From Actinomadura xylanilytica (lineage in GTDB: Bacteria > Actinomycetota > Actinomycetes > Streptosporangiales > Streptosporangiaceae): a stretch of 64,000 bases of DNA. Location: contig NZ_JASNWE010000002.1 in NCBI RefSeq assembly GCF_030283145.1, positions 682,001 to 746,000 of the forward strand, in the 5' to 3' direction. The notes beneath the pieces are model-generated. The model made no database searches and was not told the DNA's origin. It saw only the letters and a program-made list of their open reading frames with translations. Below are positions 31,709 through 41,006 of the stretch, piece after piece. How positions within the stretch are numbered: position 1 is the stretch's first letter; each line of letters opens with the position of its first letter. Position numbers and translations under genes: made by a program.

Positions 31709-34027
31709 ATGGCCGCCCAAAGATCTTCTTCCCCCCTCGACCGGCTGCTCGCGGGCCCCGCCCGCCGCGACCGCATCACCCATGTGGAGAGCGTCCCGGC
31801 GCGGGCCGGCCGCCGCGGGCGGTGGCCGGCGTGGTCTCCCGGGCTCCTGGTCGACCGGCTCGCCGCGGCGGGCGTCCCGGCCCCGTGGGAACACCAGGTC
31901 AGCGCGGCCGAGCACGCCCACGCCGGACGATCTGTGATCATCGCCACCGGCACCGCGTCCGGGAAGTCGCTGGCCTACCTGCTGCCGGCCGTCTCGACGA
32001 TCTACGACGAGAGCGCCGCCCGCGAGGGCACCGTGCTCTACCTCGCGCCGACCAAGGCCCTCGCCGCCGACCAGCTCCGCGCGCTCCGCGCCCTGCGCCT
32101 CACCCGGGTGCGCGCCGCCACCTACGACGGCGACACCCCGCGCGACGAGCGCACCTGGGTCCGGCAGCACGCCAACTACGTGCTCACCAACCCCGACATG
32201 CTGCACCGCTCGCTGCTGCCCGGCCACGCCCGCTGGTCCGCGTTCCTGCGCCGGCTCCGCTACGTCGTGATCGACGAGGCGCACGGCTACCGGGGCGTCT
32301 TCGGTTCGCACGTCGCGCAGATCCTGCGCCGCCTCCGCCGGATCTGCGCGCGGTACGGCGCCGACCCGACGTTCGTCCTCGCGTCCGCCACCACCTCCGA
32401 ACCGGCCGCCGCCGCCACCCGCCTCACCGGGCTGGACGTCATCGCCGTCGACGACGACGCCTCCCCGCGCGGGGAGGCCACCTTCGCCCTCTGGGAACCG
32501 CCCCTCACCGACCTGCGCGGCGAGCACGGCGCCCCGGTCCGGCGCACCGCCACCGCCGAGGCCGGCGACCTGCTCGCCGACCTGGTGGTGGAGGGCGTGC
32601 AGACCCTGGCGTTCGTCCGGTCCAGGCGCGGCGCCGAGTCCGTCGCGCTCAGCGCCAAGCGCGCCCTGCACGAGGTCACGCCCGAACTCGCCGGGCAGGT
32701 CGCCGCCTACCGCGCGGGCTACCTCCCCGAGGAACGCCGCGCCCTCGAGAGCGCCCTCCGCTCCCGCTCGCTCGTCGGCCTCGCCAGCACCAACGCCCTC
32801 GAGCTCGGCGTCGACGTCTCCGGGCTCGACGCGGTCCTCGTCTGCGGCTGGCCCGGCACCCGCGCGTCCCTCTGGCAGCAGGCGGGCCGCGCCGGACGGT
32901 CCGGACAGTCCGCCCTCACCGTCCTGATCGCCCGCGACGACCCGCTCGACACCTTCCTCGTCCACCATCCCGAGGCGATCTTCGGGACACCGGTCGAGGC
33001 CACCGTGCTCGACCCCGACAACCCCTACGTACTCGGACCGCACCTGTGCGCCGCCGCGTCCGAGCTCCCGCTCACCGAACGCGACGCCGAGCTCTTCGGA
33101 CCGGCGACGGCCGAACTGCTCCCCGACCTCGTCCGCCGCGGCCTCCTCCGGCGCCGTCCCGCCGGCTGGTACTGGACGCGTCGCGACCGGGCCACCGACC
33201 TCGCCGACATCCGCGGCGCGGGCGGCGACCCCGTCCAGGTCGTCGAGGCCGGCACCGGCCGGCTGCTCGGCACCGTGGACGAGTCGTCCGCCCACGGCAC
33301 CGTGCACGAGGGCGCCGTCTACCTGCACCAGGGCGAGTCGTTCATCGTCCAGACCCTCGACCTCGACGACCCGGTCGCCCTGGTCGAGCCCGCCGACCCC
33401 GACTACTCGACCACCGCCCGCGACGTCACCGACATCAGCATCGTCGAACCGCTCCGCTCGGCCACCTGGGGCGAGGCCACCCTCTGCTTCGGCACCGTCG
33501 AGGTCACCCAGCAGGTCGTCGCGTACCAGATGCGCCGTCTGCAGACGGGCGAGATGATCGGCGAGAAGCCCCTCGATCTCCCCCCGCGCACCCTCCGAAC
33601 CCGCGCCGTCTGGTGGACGCTCTCCGCCGACCGCCTGGAGGCCCTGGGCGACATGGACGTCGCGGGTGCGGCGCACGCCGCCGAGCACGCCTCGATCGGG
33701 CTGCTCCCCCTCTTCGCGACCTGCGACCGCGGCGACATCGGCGGCGTCTCCACCGCCCTGCACCCCGACACCGGCCTGCTCACCGTCTTCGTGTACGACG
33801 GCCACGAGGGCGGCGCCGGCTTCGCCGAACGCGGCTACGCGGACGCCGCCGCATGGCTCCGCGCCACCCGCGACGCCATCGCCTCCTGCGAATGCGCCTC
33901 CGGCTGCCCGTCCTGCATCCAGTCGCCCAAATGCGGCAACGGCAACGACCCCCTGGACAAGTCCGGAGCCCTGGCCCTCCTGGCCGCGCTCCTCCACGAA
34001 GCCCCAGGGCCGGCGACCGCCCCCTAG
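31709..34027 (+). CDS. DEAD/DEAH-box helicase with DUF1998 (MZB) domain, MrfA-like
   Basis: A 772-residue superfamily 2 DNA helicase. [15 protein letters not shown] is Walker [17 protein letters not shown] the DEAH box, ASATTS motif III, and [18 protein letters not shown] with [11 protein letters not shown] motifs V and VI. The C-terminal region carries the MZB zinc site [20 protein letters not shown]. MrfA-type helicases act in mitomycin C repair. ATG 31709 is used; there is no clear ribosome site, so the mRNA may be leaderless. It diverges from bldG with a 251-bp spacer and converges with the next gene with no gap. Confidence 0.92.
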   Translation: MAAQRSSSPLDRLLAGPARRDRITHVESVPARAGRRGRWPAWSPGLLVDRLAAAGVPAPWEHQVSAAEHAHAGRSVIIATGTASGKSLAYLLPAVSTIYDESAAREGTVLYLAPTKALAADQLRALRALRLTRVRAATYDGDTPRDERTWVRQHANYVLTNPDMLHRSLLPGHARWSAFLRRLRYVVIDEAHGYRGVFGSHVAQILRRLRRICARYGADPTFVLASATTSEPAAAATRLTGLDVIAVDDDASPRGEATFALWEPPLTDLRGEHGAPVRRTATAEAGDLLADLVVEGVQTLAFVRSRRGAESVALSAKRALHEVTPELAGQVAAYRAGYLPEERRALESALRSRSLVGLASTNALELGVDVSGLDAVLVCGWPGTRASLWQQAGRAGRSGQSALTVLIARDDPLDTFLVHHPEAIFGTPVEATVLDPDNPYVLGPHLCAAASELPLTERDAELFGPATAELLPDLVRRGLLRRRPAGWYWTRRDRATDLADIRGAGGDPVQVVEAGTGRLLGTVDESSAHGTVHEGAVYLHQGESFIVQTLDLDDPVALVEPADPDYSTTARDVTDISIVEPLRSATWGEATLCFGTVEVTQQVVAYQMRRLQTGEMIGEKPLDLPPRTLRTRAVWWTLSADRLEALGDMDVAGAAHAAEHASIGLLPLFATCDRGDIGGVSTALHPDTGLLTVFVYDGHEGGAGFAERGYADAAAWLRATRDAIASCECASGCPSCIQSPKCGNGNDPLDKSGALALLAALLHEAPGPATAP

Positions 34028-34402
34028 CTAGTGCGGCGCCATCCGCTGTGCGGGCACGGTCGGCTGCTGCTCGCCGGCCCCGCGCCGCGCCTGGGCGAGC
34101 GCCTGCTGCAACCGCCGCCGCTCCAGCTCCAGCGTCTGGATGGACTCCTCGCGCTCGTCCCGTAGATCGCGCAGCTCACGCCGGACGCCGACCGACCGCT
34201 TGAACCCGAGGGCCGCGACCGTCACCCCCGCCATGAAGACGATGGCGACGACGGCGCCGGCCATGAACACCTGCCACTGCGCGTCGACGCCGGGAACCGT
34301 GTCGCCGAACGCACTCAGCCCGGCCGCACCGCCGTTGTCCATGACGACGGCCGCCCCGACCACGATGGCGGCGGCTGCGACCACCAGCCCAAGGAAGATC
34401 AT
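34028..34402 (-). CDS. Two-helix membrane protein with coiled tail (LapA-like)
   Basis: A 124-residue protein. Helix one is FLGLVVAAAAIVVGAAVVM, helix two WQVFMAGAVVAIVFMAGVTV, then a charged coiled coil RRELRDLRDEREESIQTLEL and a Gln/Pro tail. The layout resembles LapA-domain (DUF1049) proteins, but the match is not certain. Its stop codon abuts the helicase stop with no intervening base. AGGAG lies upstream of ATG 34402. Function unknown. Confidence 0.65.
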   Translation of the reverse strand: MIFLGLVVAAAAIVVGAAVVMDNGGAAGLSAFGDTVPGVDAQWQVFMAGAVVAIVFMAGVTVAALGFKRSVGVRRELRDLRDEREESIQTLELERRRLQQALAQARRGAGEQQPTVPAQRMAPH

Positions 34403-34746
34403 GCGGAGGGTCTCCTCTCCATTGCTGCCGGGAGAACTCGCTGGAAGGGGAGCCTAGACCTTGGACAATTCGGTCGCCAGTACTTGACGCAGGCGTGGCC
34501 GTGAGCGCAGCCGCAGCCGGCGTGGGCATGGGCGCGCCCTGGCCGCAGGCGCGGACGGGGTCGCGGACGGGGTCGCGGACGCGAACGGGGCCGCCAACGG
34601 AGGCGCGCAACCGAGGGCGGGCGGAGACTTGCCGGGTCCACGCTCGCGCCATCAGGGTGCTCGGTCTCCACCGCCGTCGGCGCCCCGGCCAGCGTGCCGT
34701 GAGCGGCGTGACGGGGCGCCACCGCACATGGCTTGCCGGCGCGGCC
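34403..34746. other. 344-bp gene-free spacer
   Basis: It carries a promoter-like AT-richer stretch near 34455-34490 for the LapA-like gene, and a 12-bp repeat (GGGGTCGCGGAC, two copies near 34557-34580). The open frames here are low-complexity Arg/Pro strings and are not accepted as genes. Confidence 0.5.
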
Positions 34747-36087
34747 TTACTTGCTGCGGCGGCGGCCTCGGCCGCGGGCGTGGGTCGAACGGCCGCTCTT
34801 CTTTGTCTCGGGCTGCGTGGCGCTGGACTTCGGTGCGGGCTTGGCGATCCGGACGTTCACGCCGTTGGATCGCTTGCCGAGGGTGGCCGGGCGACGTCCT
34901 GGCCGCGTGGTCGATGTGGGGGGCGTGAGCACCGCGGTGTCCCCGGCGCGCGCCGGGGCGGAGTCGGTGGTCTTCTTCAGTTCCACCGGGACGGAACTGG
35001 TCTTCGCAATGGCCTCGGCTCGCGCGATCTGCTCGCGTGCCTTGCGGACCCGGCTCCGGCCGGTGCCGCCGTGCGCCAGCCGTGCCGCCATTCCCTGACG
35101 GCTCACTCCGGCCTGCGAGACCCGCAGGCTGCGGGTCCACGTTCCCAGGTGCGCCGCCACGACCAGAAGGATCAGGGCGATGCCGACGCTCTTGCCCCAT
35201 TGCAGGCGGTCGGTCGCCGCGATGTTCTCCGCCTTGGGCGTCATCTGGTTCGCGACCTGCGGCGCGGGATAGGCGAAGCCGGGAGTGGCGCCGTTGGGCT
35301 GAACGGAGGGAAGGGTGTACGGGGCCTCGTTGTTGAACGGCGTCAGCGGCGTCGAGGTGCTCGGCGGGACGCTGCCCGAGGGGTAGGCCGGCGGTGGGCT
35401 GCCGGGGAGCGGGGCGGTGGTGGAGCCGCCCGCGACCGTGACGTTCGAGGTGACGATGCTCGAGTAGACCGAGCCGCCGCTGCCGTTGGACCGCTTGGCC
35501 CGTACCCGGACGGGGATCCTGCCACTGGTGCTGGACGGCAGGCTGAACGTGGTCGAGCAGTTCGTCCCGGCGCACAGGCTGTCGGCGCTGCCGTTCTTCG
35601 AGCGGCCGGAACCCCCGGTCACCGTGTAGCCGGTGAGGTCGTTCTCCAACCCCCGGTTCCAGCGCACGGTCAGCTTGCCGCCCGACGCCTTCGCGGTCAC
35701 CCCGCCGGGCGAGGCCGGAGGAACCCGGGCGTCGAACGTGCGGGTGCTCTTGGTCGCCCAGGTGAACACCTTGTTCTGAAGCCGCACCTCATAGCGGCCG
35801 TTGTTGCCGATGGCCGCGTTGCCGCTCAGAGCGTCGTTGTTGACCCCGCTCTTGCCTGCGACGATCTCTTCGCTGCCGCCGGGCGACACGACCACCAGCC
35901 GCCAGGAGTTCCACTGGGTCGTCGCCGTGACCCGCACCGGGCCGGCCGAAGTGATCACCGCGCCGTCGGCGGGACTGGTGATCTCGGCGCTGGCCGCGCT
36001 CGCGGGCAGGGCACCGCCGAGGATCGGAACGCTCATCGCAAGAGGTGCCGCGAGCATGACCGCACCGATCCTGCGAATCACCGTCAC
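34747..36087 (-). CDS. Secreted/anchored fibronectin type III-like protein
   Basis: A 446-residue envelope protein. A signal peptide (IRRIGAVMLAAPLAMSVPIL, cleaved after ASA) precedes an Ig-like bacterial domain (EITSPADGAVITSAGPVRVT) and a fibronectin III-like domain (GGVTAKASGGKLTVRWNRGL). A Pro/Ser-rich linker follows, then one helix (SVGIALILLVVAAHLGTW) and a basic 120-residue tail ending in Arg/Lys. GTG 36087 is chosen since it begins the signal peptide with AAGGGA upstream; the longer frame to 36300 has no signal. The basic cytoplasmic tail suggests anchoring to DNA or to another protein. It is adjacent to the tad locus and may be part of its surface system. Confidence 0.8.
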   Translation of the reverse strand: MTVIRRIGAVMLAAPLAMSVPILGGALPASAASAEITSPADGAVITSAGPVRVTATTQWNSWRLVVVSPGGSEEIVAGKSGVNNDALSGNAAIGNNGRYEVRLQNKVFTWATKSTRTFDARVPPASPGGVTAKASGGKLTVRWNRGLENDLTGYTVTGGSGRSKNGSADSLCAGTNCSTTFSLPSSTSGRIPVRVRAKRSNGSGGSVYSSIVTSNVTVAGGSTTAPLPGSPPPAYPSGSVPPSTSTPLTPFNNEAPYTLPSVQPNGATPGFAYPAPQVANQMTPKAENIAATDRLQWGKSVGIALILLVVAAHLGTWTRSLRVSQAGVSRQGMAARLAHGGTGRSRVRKAREQIARAEAIAKTSSVPVELKKTTDSAPARAGDTAVLTPPTSTTRPGRRPATLGKRSNGVNVRIAKPAPKSSATQPETKKSGRSTHARGRGRRRSK

Positions 36088-36281
36088 GGTCTCAATCCCT
36101 TCATCGGACGACCTGCCGACAGCGTTCCGGCCGGGCCTGCCGGGGCCTCGGGGGGTCGTTGCGGCCGCCGTGCCGAGAGATAACTGAGGGCTTACGGCAG
36201 CGTAACGTACCACCTGGTAGTAAAAATCACAGATAGGTGACAAAGAGGTGGCGAGCCATGAGCCGACCCTCTCCGCACACT

Positions 36282-36740
36282 CTATTGACGTTGAGTACAA
36301 CGATCATGTGGATGCCAGCGTACGCTCTCCGGCCCGGCCGGACCAGCCCTGGCCCGTGAGACGACCCTCAGACCTCCGATCCCGAACGGCGCTTCCAGCA
36401 GCACTGTCACCGAGACCTCGGCGACCATGCCGCACACCCCGCACGCCGAGACGCGCCCTCCCGACCCGGTGGCGATGACGGACGCCTTCCTGCATGCCGC
36501 CGCTCCACCGTCGGCGGCATACCGTGCGGCGGCGAGTGCGGCGAGATCCGCCGCGGCATCCGCGCGGTGCCGGGCCGCTCGCACGCCTCCCACCGCCATC
36601 GCGGCGGTGGCCGCCGACCAGACGACCGCCCCGAACGCCAGCACCCATATCGACCCCGCTCCTCGGTCGCTCCCCTCACGTCCAGCACGCCCCCTTCTCC
36701 ACCGCACTCCCCTGAGCCGGCGCGCTCTCACCCTCGTCAC
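36282..36740 (-). CDS. TadE-like secretion protein of the tad locus (Rv3654c-like)
   Basis: A small pseudopilin-like protein, 152 residues from GTG 36740. GAGSIWVLAFGAVVWSAATA is the single N-terminal helix that begins pilin-like TadE/TadG proteins, followed by HRADAAADLAALAAARYAAD and a Cys-containing loop (ACGVCG). This matches the actinobacterial helicase-associated TadE-like group (TIGR03816 type). AGAGG lies 8 nt before GTG 36740; ATG 36812 and 36854 are alternatives that overlap tadE. The tail after position 110 is Arg/Pro-rich and may be non-functional. Confidence 0.75.
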   Translation of the reverse strand: MTRVRARRLRGVRWRRGRAGREGSDRGAGSIWVLAFGAVVWSAATAAMAVGGVRAARHRADAAADLAALAAARYAADGGAAACRKASVIATGSGGRVSACGVCGMVAEVSVTVLLEAPFGIGGLRVVSRARAGPAGPESVRWHPHDRCTQRQ

Positions 36741-36801
36741 CTTCCTGCCCTCTGCCGCGGCCTCTTCATTTCCGCTCCCTTCTCCAGACCTCCGTCGTCG
36801 C

Positions 36802-37176
36802 TCACCTCCCATCGCCCGCCGCCCCCGGTTCTGTCGCGGCGACGGCTCGCGCATGGACCGTCAAAGGAGACAGGCCGGCGGGCGCGGGTGCCTTGACCGG
36901 CACGGAGACCTCAACGCGCGCGGTCTCCGCATCTCGCCGGACCTCGACCGTCGCGCCATCCGGCAGCGCCTTGGCGACCAACTCCCGCACGGCCGTGAGG
37001 GCTTCGCCGCGAGCCGCCGCACGCGCCCCGGTGCGCGCGGCGTCCGTGCAGGTGAGCTGGACGGACGCGACCGTGACGCCCCACAGCGCGATCGCCGTGA
37101 TCAGCACCAGGCTGGGCAGTGCCACGGCGATCTCCACCGTGGCCATGCCACCGTCACGGCGCACCCGTGCGCTCAC
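36802..37176 (-). CDS. TadE-family pseudopilin
   Basis: A 124-residue TadE protein. VRRDGGMATVEIAVALPSLV is the prepilin-like start, a charged leader then a Gly, hydrophobic helix and the conserved Glu. The rest is a short periplasmic-type domain rich in Val/Arg (VEVRRDAETARVEVSVPV). GTG 37176 overlaps the DUF4244 stop as GTGA, showing translational coupling. It should act as a minor pilin in the Tad system. Confidence 0.88.
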   Translation of the reverse strand: MSARVRRDGGMATVEIAVALPSLVLITAIALWGVTVASVQLTCTDAARTGARAAARGEALTAVRELVAKALPDGATVEVRRDAETARVEVSVPVKAPAPAGLSPLTVHARAVAATEPGAAGDGR

Positions 37177-37367
37177 CCCGCCAGGCTCAGCGCCTTTTTG
37201 ATGATCCCTAAGAGGAGGCCCTTCACCTCCGGACTGCTCACGATCTTGAACAGAACTCCCGCGAACGCCGCCGCGGCGATCGTGCCGACCGCGTACTCCG
37301 CGGTCGACATGCCCAGTTCCTTGGCCGATCCGCGCCATCTCCGCACCACCGTCGCCATCACCCGCAT
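37173..37367 (-). CDS. DUF4244 protein, Flp-type pilin
   Basis: A 64-residue protein of the DUF4244 family, the presumed major Flp pilin of actinobacterial tad loci. KELGMSTAEYAVGTIAAAAF gives the Gly-x(4)-Glu-Tyr processing and helix start typical of Flp pilins, and LLLGIIKKALSLAG ends it. ATG 37367 has GGGAGG 5 nt upstream. Its stop overlaps the next gene (tadE), so they are co-translated. A prepilin peptidase is not seen in the window. Confidence 0.9.
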   Translation of the reverse strand: MRVMATVVRRWRGSAKELGMSTAEYAVGTIAAAAFAGVLFKIVSSPEVKGLLLGIIKKALSLAG

Positions 37368-37479
37368 CCGGGCCTCCCTTCCGTCCGGGCGCTTGACCGC
37401 GCCCGCTCTTCAAGCCTGCGGCGCGTCGAACCCGGACAACAGGCGAACGTCGTTCTGTGGATAACTCCGAGTGGCGGAT

Positions 37480-38697
37480 TCACCAGGGGAGGAGAAGCGA
37501 GGAGGCGATCCCTGCGATGGCCGGCACCAGCCCAAGGAGAACGAAGGCGGGCAGGAAGCACAGGCCCAGCGGCACGAGCGCCCGGACGCCCGCGGCACGG
37601 GCCCGCGCCGCGGCGTCCGTACGAGCGGTGCGCCGCTGATCTCGAGCGAGCCGGACCAGGGACGGCGCCAGCCCGGAGCCGCTGGAAGCGGCGCGTACCG
37701 CAGTCCGTGCCAGCGGCGCCAGCAGGGGCTCGTCGCCGAGAGCCAGCCATGCCGCGGCCGGGTCGGCGCCAAGCTTGATCTGGACGGCCACACCCCTGAA
37801 CTCGTCGCCAAGGGGGCCGTCGACCGCCTCCGCGACGGCTTCGACCGCCTCACTCCAGGGAGTGCCGCCGCGAAGGCAGGCCGCCAGGAGATCCACGGCG
37901 ATCGGCAGATCGGCCGCGAGCCGTGCCCGGCGCCGCCGCTGTTCGGCGCGAGCCTGATGCCCGAACGAGCGCCACACCAGCAGCGCGACCGCGACACCGA
38001 GCGACCCACCGAGCAGACCGCCCAGCAGGACTGCGCACACGGCCCCGGCCACGATCGGAGCAGCGCGGCGCACCACCATTTCGCGCCGTTCGGACAGCCC
38101 AGCCGCCGCACTGCCGCGATCCAACGGGCACCCTCCAGGTTGCGCGCAGTTCCGTCCTGCACGCCCCCGTCGGGCCCAGCGGCTGCCTTCACGCGCCCCA
38201 GGCCACCCCAGGCGGCGCGACCAAGCGCCACGGCCGCTCAGCTTCGATGGACGGCGACCGATGTCGACCGCCCTGCCGCCTGTTCTCCGGGGGCCAGGCC
38301 GTCCAAGCCGCCCTGACCCGCTGCTCTTGCTCGGCTCGCTCCGACTTCGATGCGCACGGCGTCCAACGCCGGCACGCGGTGGATGCCTCTGTTGATACTC
38401 GACGGCGCCCAAGCCACCACGCCACGTTCGACTTCTCCGGAGGGCGGCGCAGCCACCGTCGCCACACATCCGCAGCGTGGCTTGGGCCGGCGCCGAACCG
38501 CTGTCCGAAGGGGACGGCAACTGATCCGTCACCACCTGGCCACCACGACGCCAGAATCCCGGTCTTCGGCCGGCCACAGACTCTGGTGACCCTCGGTGCG
38601 GAAACCGTCCCGCCAACCTCCGCACAGCGGGCTTGGTCCCGTTCGGCAGGAGAAACCCGCAGGCCGCCATGCACAGGGCGGCTGCCAGCAGCATCAT
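37480..38697 (-). CDS. TadC-type secretion system inner-membrane protein, with long insert
   Basis: A 405-residue GspF/TadC platform protein. The N-terminal helix (MMLLAAALCMAACGFLLPNG) follows GGAGG, with ATG 38697 the start. Residues ~40-200 are an Arg/Pro/Gly-rich insert of no recognisable fold. The conserved C-terminal part begins at MVVRRAAPIVAGAVCAVLL and includes AADLPIAVDLLAACLRGGTP, ALGDEPLLAPLARTAVRAAS and GLCFLPAFVLLGLVPAIAG. Typical TadC is near 260 residues without such an insert. An alternative is that the working protein begins near 38082 and the N-terminal part is decayed. Confidence 0.75.
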   Translation of the reverse strand: MMLLAAALCMAACGFLLPNGTKPAVRRLAGRFPHRGSPESVAGRRPGFWRRGGQVVTDQLPSPSDSGSAPAQATLRMCGDGGCAALRRSRTWRGGLGAVEYQQRHPPRAGVGRRAHRSRSEPSKSSGSGRLGRPGPRRTGGRAVDIGRRPSKLSGRGAWSRRLGWPGAREGSRWARRGRAGRNCAQPGGCPLDRGSAAAGLSERREMVVRRAAPIVAGAVCAVLLGGLLGGSLGVAVALLVWRSFGHQARAEQRRRRARLAADLPIAVDLLAACLRGGTPWSEAVEAVAEAVDGPLGDEFRGVAVQIKLGADPAAAWLALGDEPLLAPLARTAVRAASSGSGLAPSLVRLARDQRRTARTDAAARARAAGVRALVPLGLCFLPAFVLLGLVPAIAGIASSLLLPW

Positions 38698-39044
38698 CAC
38701 GCCTCCTTCGGGCGTCGGTGTTCGGCCGTCCGGCACGTGTTGTGCGGACGGCAGGGCTGGATCGGCCACCCCCGGAACTTGGTCGCGCCGAGCCCTTCGC
38801 GGCCGTCCTCGGGGGTGCCGGTTCGGACTGCCGGTCTCGGAACACCGGACTCGGATGTGCGCCCCTGGCCAGGGCTATTCCGATCGCGACAGTCGGGAAG
38901 TAGCGCGCGCGTGGTGCTTCTGACTGGCGACGTCTGGGGCAGTGCGGTGACCAGCCGTGACGAGCGTGGTCGAACAACTCGTTCGACCGCCGCCTCCGGA
39001 GCGGCTGCGCTAGTTCGGCGTGCTCCAGCAGGTCGAGGTGGGGG
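38698..39044. other. 347-bp gap between tadB and tadC
   Basis: No gene is seen. Other tad genes here overlap or nearly touch, so this gap breaks the operon pattern. On the plus strand some low-GC3 frames run through it but have no ribosome site or family match. Confidence 0.5.
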
Positions 39045-39797
39045 TCACCTGGGGGTAGCGGCGGCCTGAGCTAGGCGGCGGGTCCACCAGAGGCCGGTCA
39101 GGTCGAGCCCGATGCCCGCTGTCAGGCAGGCAGCACCAGGGAGCGTGCCGAAGAGGAACGTGATGGGGTTCGCGCCCAGTGCCGCGGCCATGGCGAGGCC
39201 GAGGGCGGGCAGTATCGCGAGGAAGCGGGCGGTCGAGCGTGGGCCGGCGAGTTGGACGGCTACTTCCTGGCGCTGCGTCTCCTGATCGCGGAGGGCGGCG
39301 GCCAGGCTGTCGAGGACCGTGGCGAGAGTGCCGCCTCGTTCGGCTCCGATGCGCCAGCAGGCCGCGAGCAGCCGCAGCCCTTCGGCGCCCGGCCGGCCGG
39401 CGAGTCCCGCGAGGCGGTCGGGGATCTCGGGGACGCGGTCCGGGGACGGCGATCGGTCGGTGGCGGTGAGGAACTCGTTCAGCGGCGACACGATGCGCGG
39501 GTCGAGCACCGCGGCGGCCGCTGCGAACGCCTCATCGGGGGTTCGGCCGGCGGCGAGTTCGGCGGCCATACCGTCGCAGATCTCGATGACCGCGGTCCGC
39601 CACAGGCCCGGCAGCTTCCGCCGGTCACGAACGACGCGCACCCGGGCCGCGAGGAGATCGACGGCTCGTAGCCCCAGTCGGCGGTGCCGGGGCGGTGCGA
39701 ACATCCGGTCGAGCCGTCGCACGGCGGGGGACGGGGTGAGCAGCAGCCACACCGCGCCTGAGCAGCACAGTGCCGCGAGCCCGATGGCATCGATCAC
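39045..39797 (-). CDS. TadB-type secretion system inner-membrane protein
   Basis: A 250-residue GspF/TadB platform protein. An N-terminal helix (IGLAALCCSGAVWLLLTPSP) is followed by a cytoplasmic helical domain (VIEICDGMAAELAAGRTPDE; LAACWRIGAERGGTLATVLD) and C-terminal helices (FLAILPALGLAMAAALGANP, FLFGTLPGAACLTAGIGLDL). GTG 39797 overlaps the tadA stop as GTGA. With TadC it forms the membrane platform on which TadA acts. Confidence 0.9.
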   Translation of the reverse strand: MIDAIGLAALCCSGAVWLLLTPSPAVRRLDRMFAPPRHRRLGLRAVDLLAARVRVVRDRRKLPGLWRTAVIEICDGMAAELAAGRTPDEAFAAAAAVLDPRIVSPLNEFLTATDRSPSPDRVPEIPDRLAGLAGRPGAEGLRLLAACWRIGAERGGTLATVLDSLAAALRDQETQRQEVAVQLAGPRSTARFLAILPALGLAMAAALGANPITFLFGTLPGAACLTAGIGLDLTGLWWTRRLAQAAATPR

Positions 39798-40972
39798 GGT
39801 GGCTCCTCTCGCGTTCCCGGATCCCAGCGGTTCTCAAGGCGTTCGACGAGCGCGGCGGCGCCGACGGCCGTCACCATCGCGCCGGCCGCGGTGAACGACA
39901 CCGCGGGTACGACGCCGACCAGGCCGTCCGCCGCGCGGCGGAGCAGGCACACCTCGGCCACCCGGCGCCGCCCGCCGCCCGGCTCGCGGACCAGGTGAAC
40001 GACGACGTCGAGGGCGGCGGCGAGCTGGCTGTGCACGGCCTCCCGGCTCAGTCCCGCCGCGCAGCCCAGCGCCTCAAGGCGGGCGGGGACGTCGGCGGCG
40101 GCGTTGGCGTGCAGGGTGCCGCATCCCCCCTCATGACCGGTGTTGAGCGAGTTGAGCAGAACAACGACCTCGGAACCCCGGACCTCACCGACGACGAGGC
40201 GGTCGGGGCGCATGCGCAGCGCTTGGCGGACGAGTTCGTTGAGGGTGACGCCGCCCGCGCCCTCCACATTGGGCGGACGCGCCTCCAGCCGCACGACGTG
40301 ACCGTGTTCGGGGCGCAGCTCGGCGGAATCCTCGACGAGGACAAGCCGTTCGGACGGGTCCGCCAGCGACAGCATGCAGCTCAGCAGCGTGGTCTTGCCG
40401 GAACCGGTGCCGCCGGAGATCAGGAAGGCCGTGCGGGTCTCGATCAGCGCGGCCAGCAGCGACGCTCCCTCAATCGGTACGGTGCCGGCCGCGACGAGTT
40501 CGTCGAGCGTGAACGCGCGCCGGCGGGGCAGGCGCAATGACAGGCAGGTGCCACCGGCGGACACCGGGGGGAGCACGGCGTGCAGCCGCACCCCGCCCGG
40601 CAGTCGCGCGTCGGCGTACGGTGCGGCGTCGTCCAGCCGTCGTCCGGCCGCGGCGGTGAGCCGCTGGGCGAGACGCCGCAGGGTGGCTTCGTCTTGGAAC
40701 CGCAGAGCGGTGCGGAGCAAGCCCTCACCTGTGTCCACCCAGACTTCGTCCGGTCCGTTGACGAGGACGTCGGTGACCTCTGGCGCACGCAGCAGCGGTT
40801 CCAGGGGGCCCGCGCCGACGAACTCGGCCTGTAACTCGTCGGCCAGAGCCAGTACCTCTCGATCGCCGAGGAGGCGCTCCTCAGCGCGCAGCGCCGCCGC
40901 CACCCGCCCGGCGGTCGGTTCGCCGCCCGTATCGGCGAGCCGGCCACGAACCGCATCGGACAGCCTGGTCAT
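39794..40972 (-). CDS. TadA/CpaF-type secretion ATPase
   Basis: A 392-residue hexameric ATPase that powers pilus assembly. LISGGTGSGKTTLLSCMLSL is Walker A, LVLVEDSAELRPEHGHVVRL the Asp-box region, MRPDRLVVGEVRGSEVVVLL Walker B, and GHEGGCGTLHANAAADVPAR the His box. The N-terminal domain (GPLEPLLRAPEVTDVLVNGP) is typical for CpaF. ATG 40972 is the natural start; the gene is 34 bp after ssd. Confidence 0.95.
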   Translation of the reverse strand: MTRLSDAVRGRLADTGGEPTAGRVAAALRAEERLLGDREVLALADELQAEFVGAGPLEPLLRAPEVTDVLVNGPDEVWVDTGEGLLRTALRFQDEATLRRLAQRLTAAAGRRLDDAAPYADARLPGGVRLHAVLPPVSAGGTCLSLRLPRRRAFTLDELVAAGTVPIEGASLLAALIETRTAFLISGGTGSGKTTLLSCMLSLADPSERLVLVEDSAELRPEHGHVVRLEARPPNVEGAGGVTLNELVRQALRMRPDRLVVGEVRGSEVVVLLNSLNTGHEGGCGTLHANAAADVPARLEALGCAAGLSREAVHSQLAAALDVVVHLVREPGGGRRRVAEVCLLRRAADGLVGVVPAVSFTAAGAMVTAVGAAALVERLENRWDPGTREEPP

Positions 40973-41006
40973 CGTGAACCTCCCTGGAAACCGGCGGGTG
41001 TGGCCA

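Noticed and set aside
34399..34722. Minus-strand ORF with RSRPRPRPR string
   Set aside because: Low-complexity Arg/Pro sequence with no ribosome site; kept as spacer.
38189..38977. 262-codon minus-strand frame near tadC
   Set aside because: No family match, Arg/Pro-rich; overlaps the TadC frame whose helix and core are recognisable.
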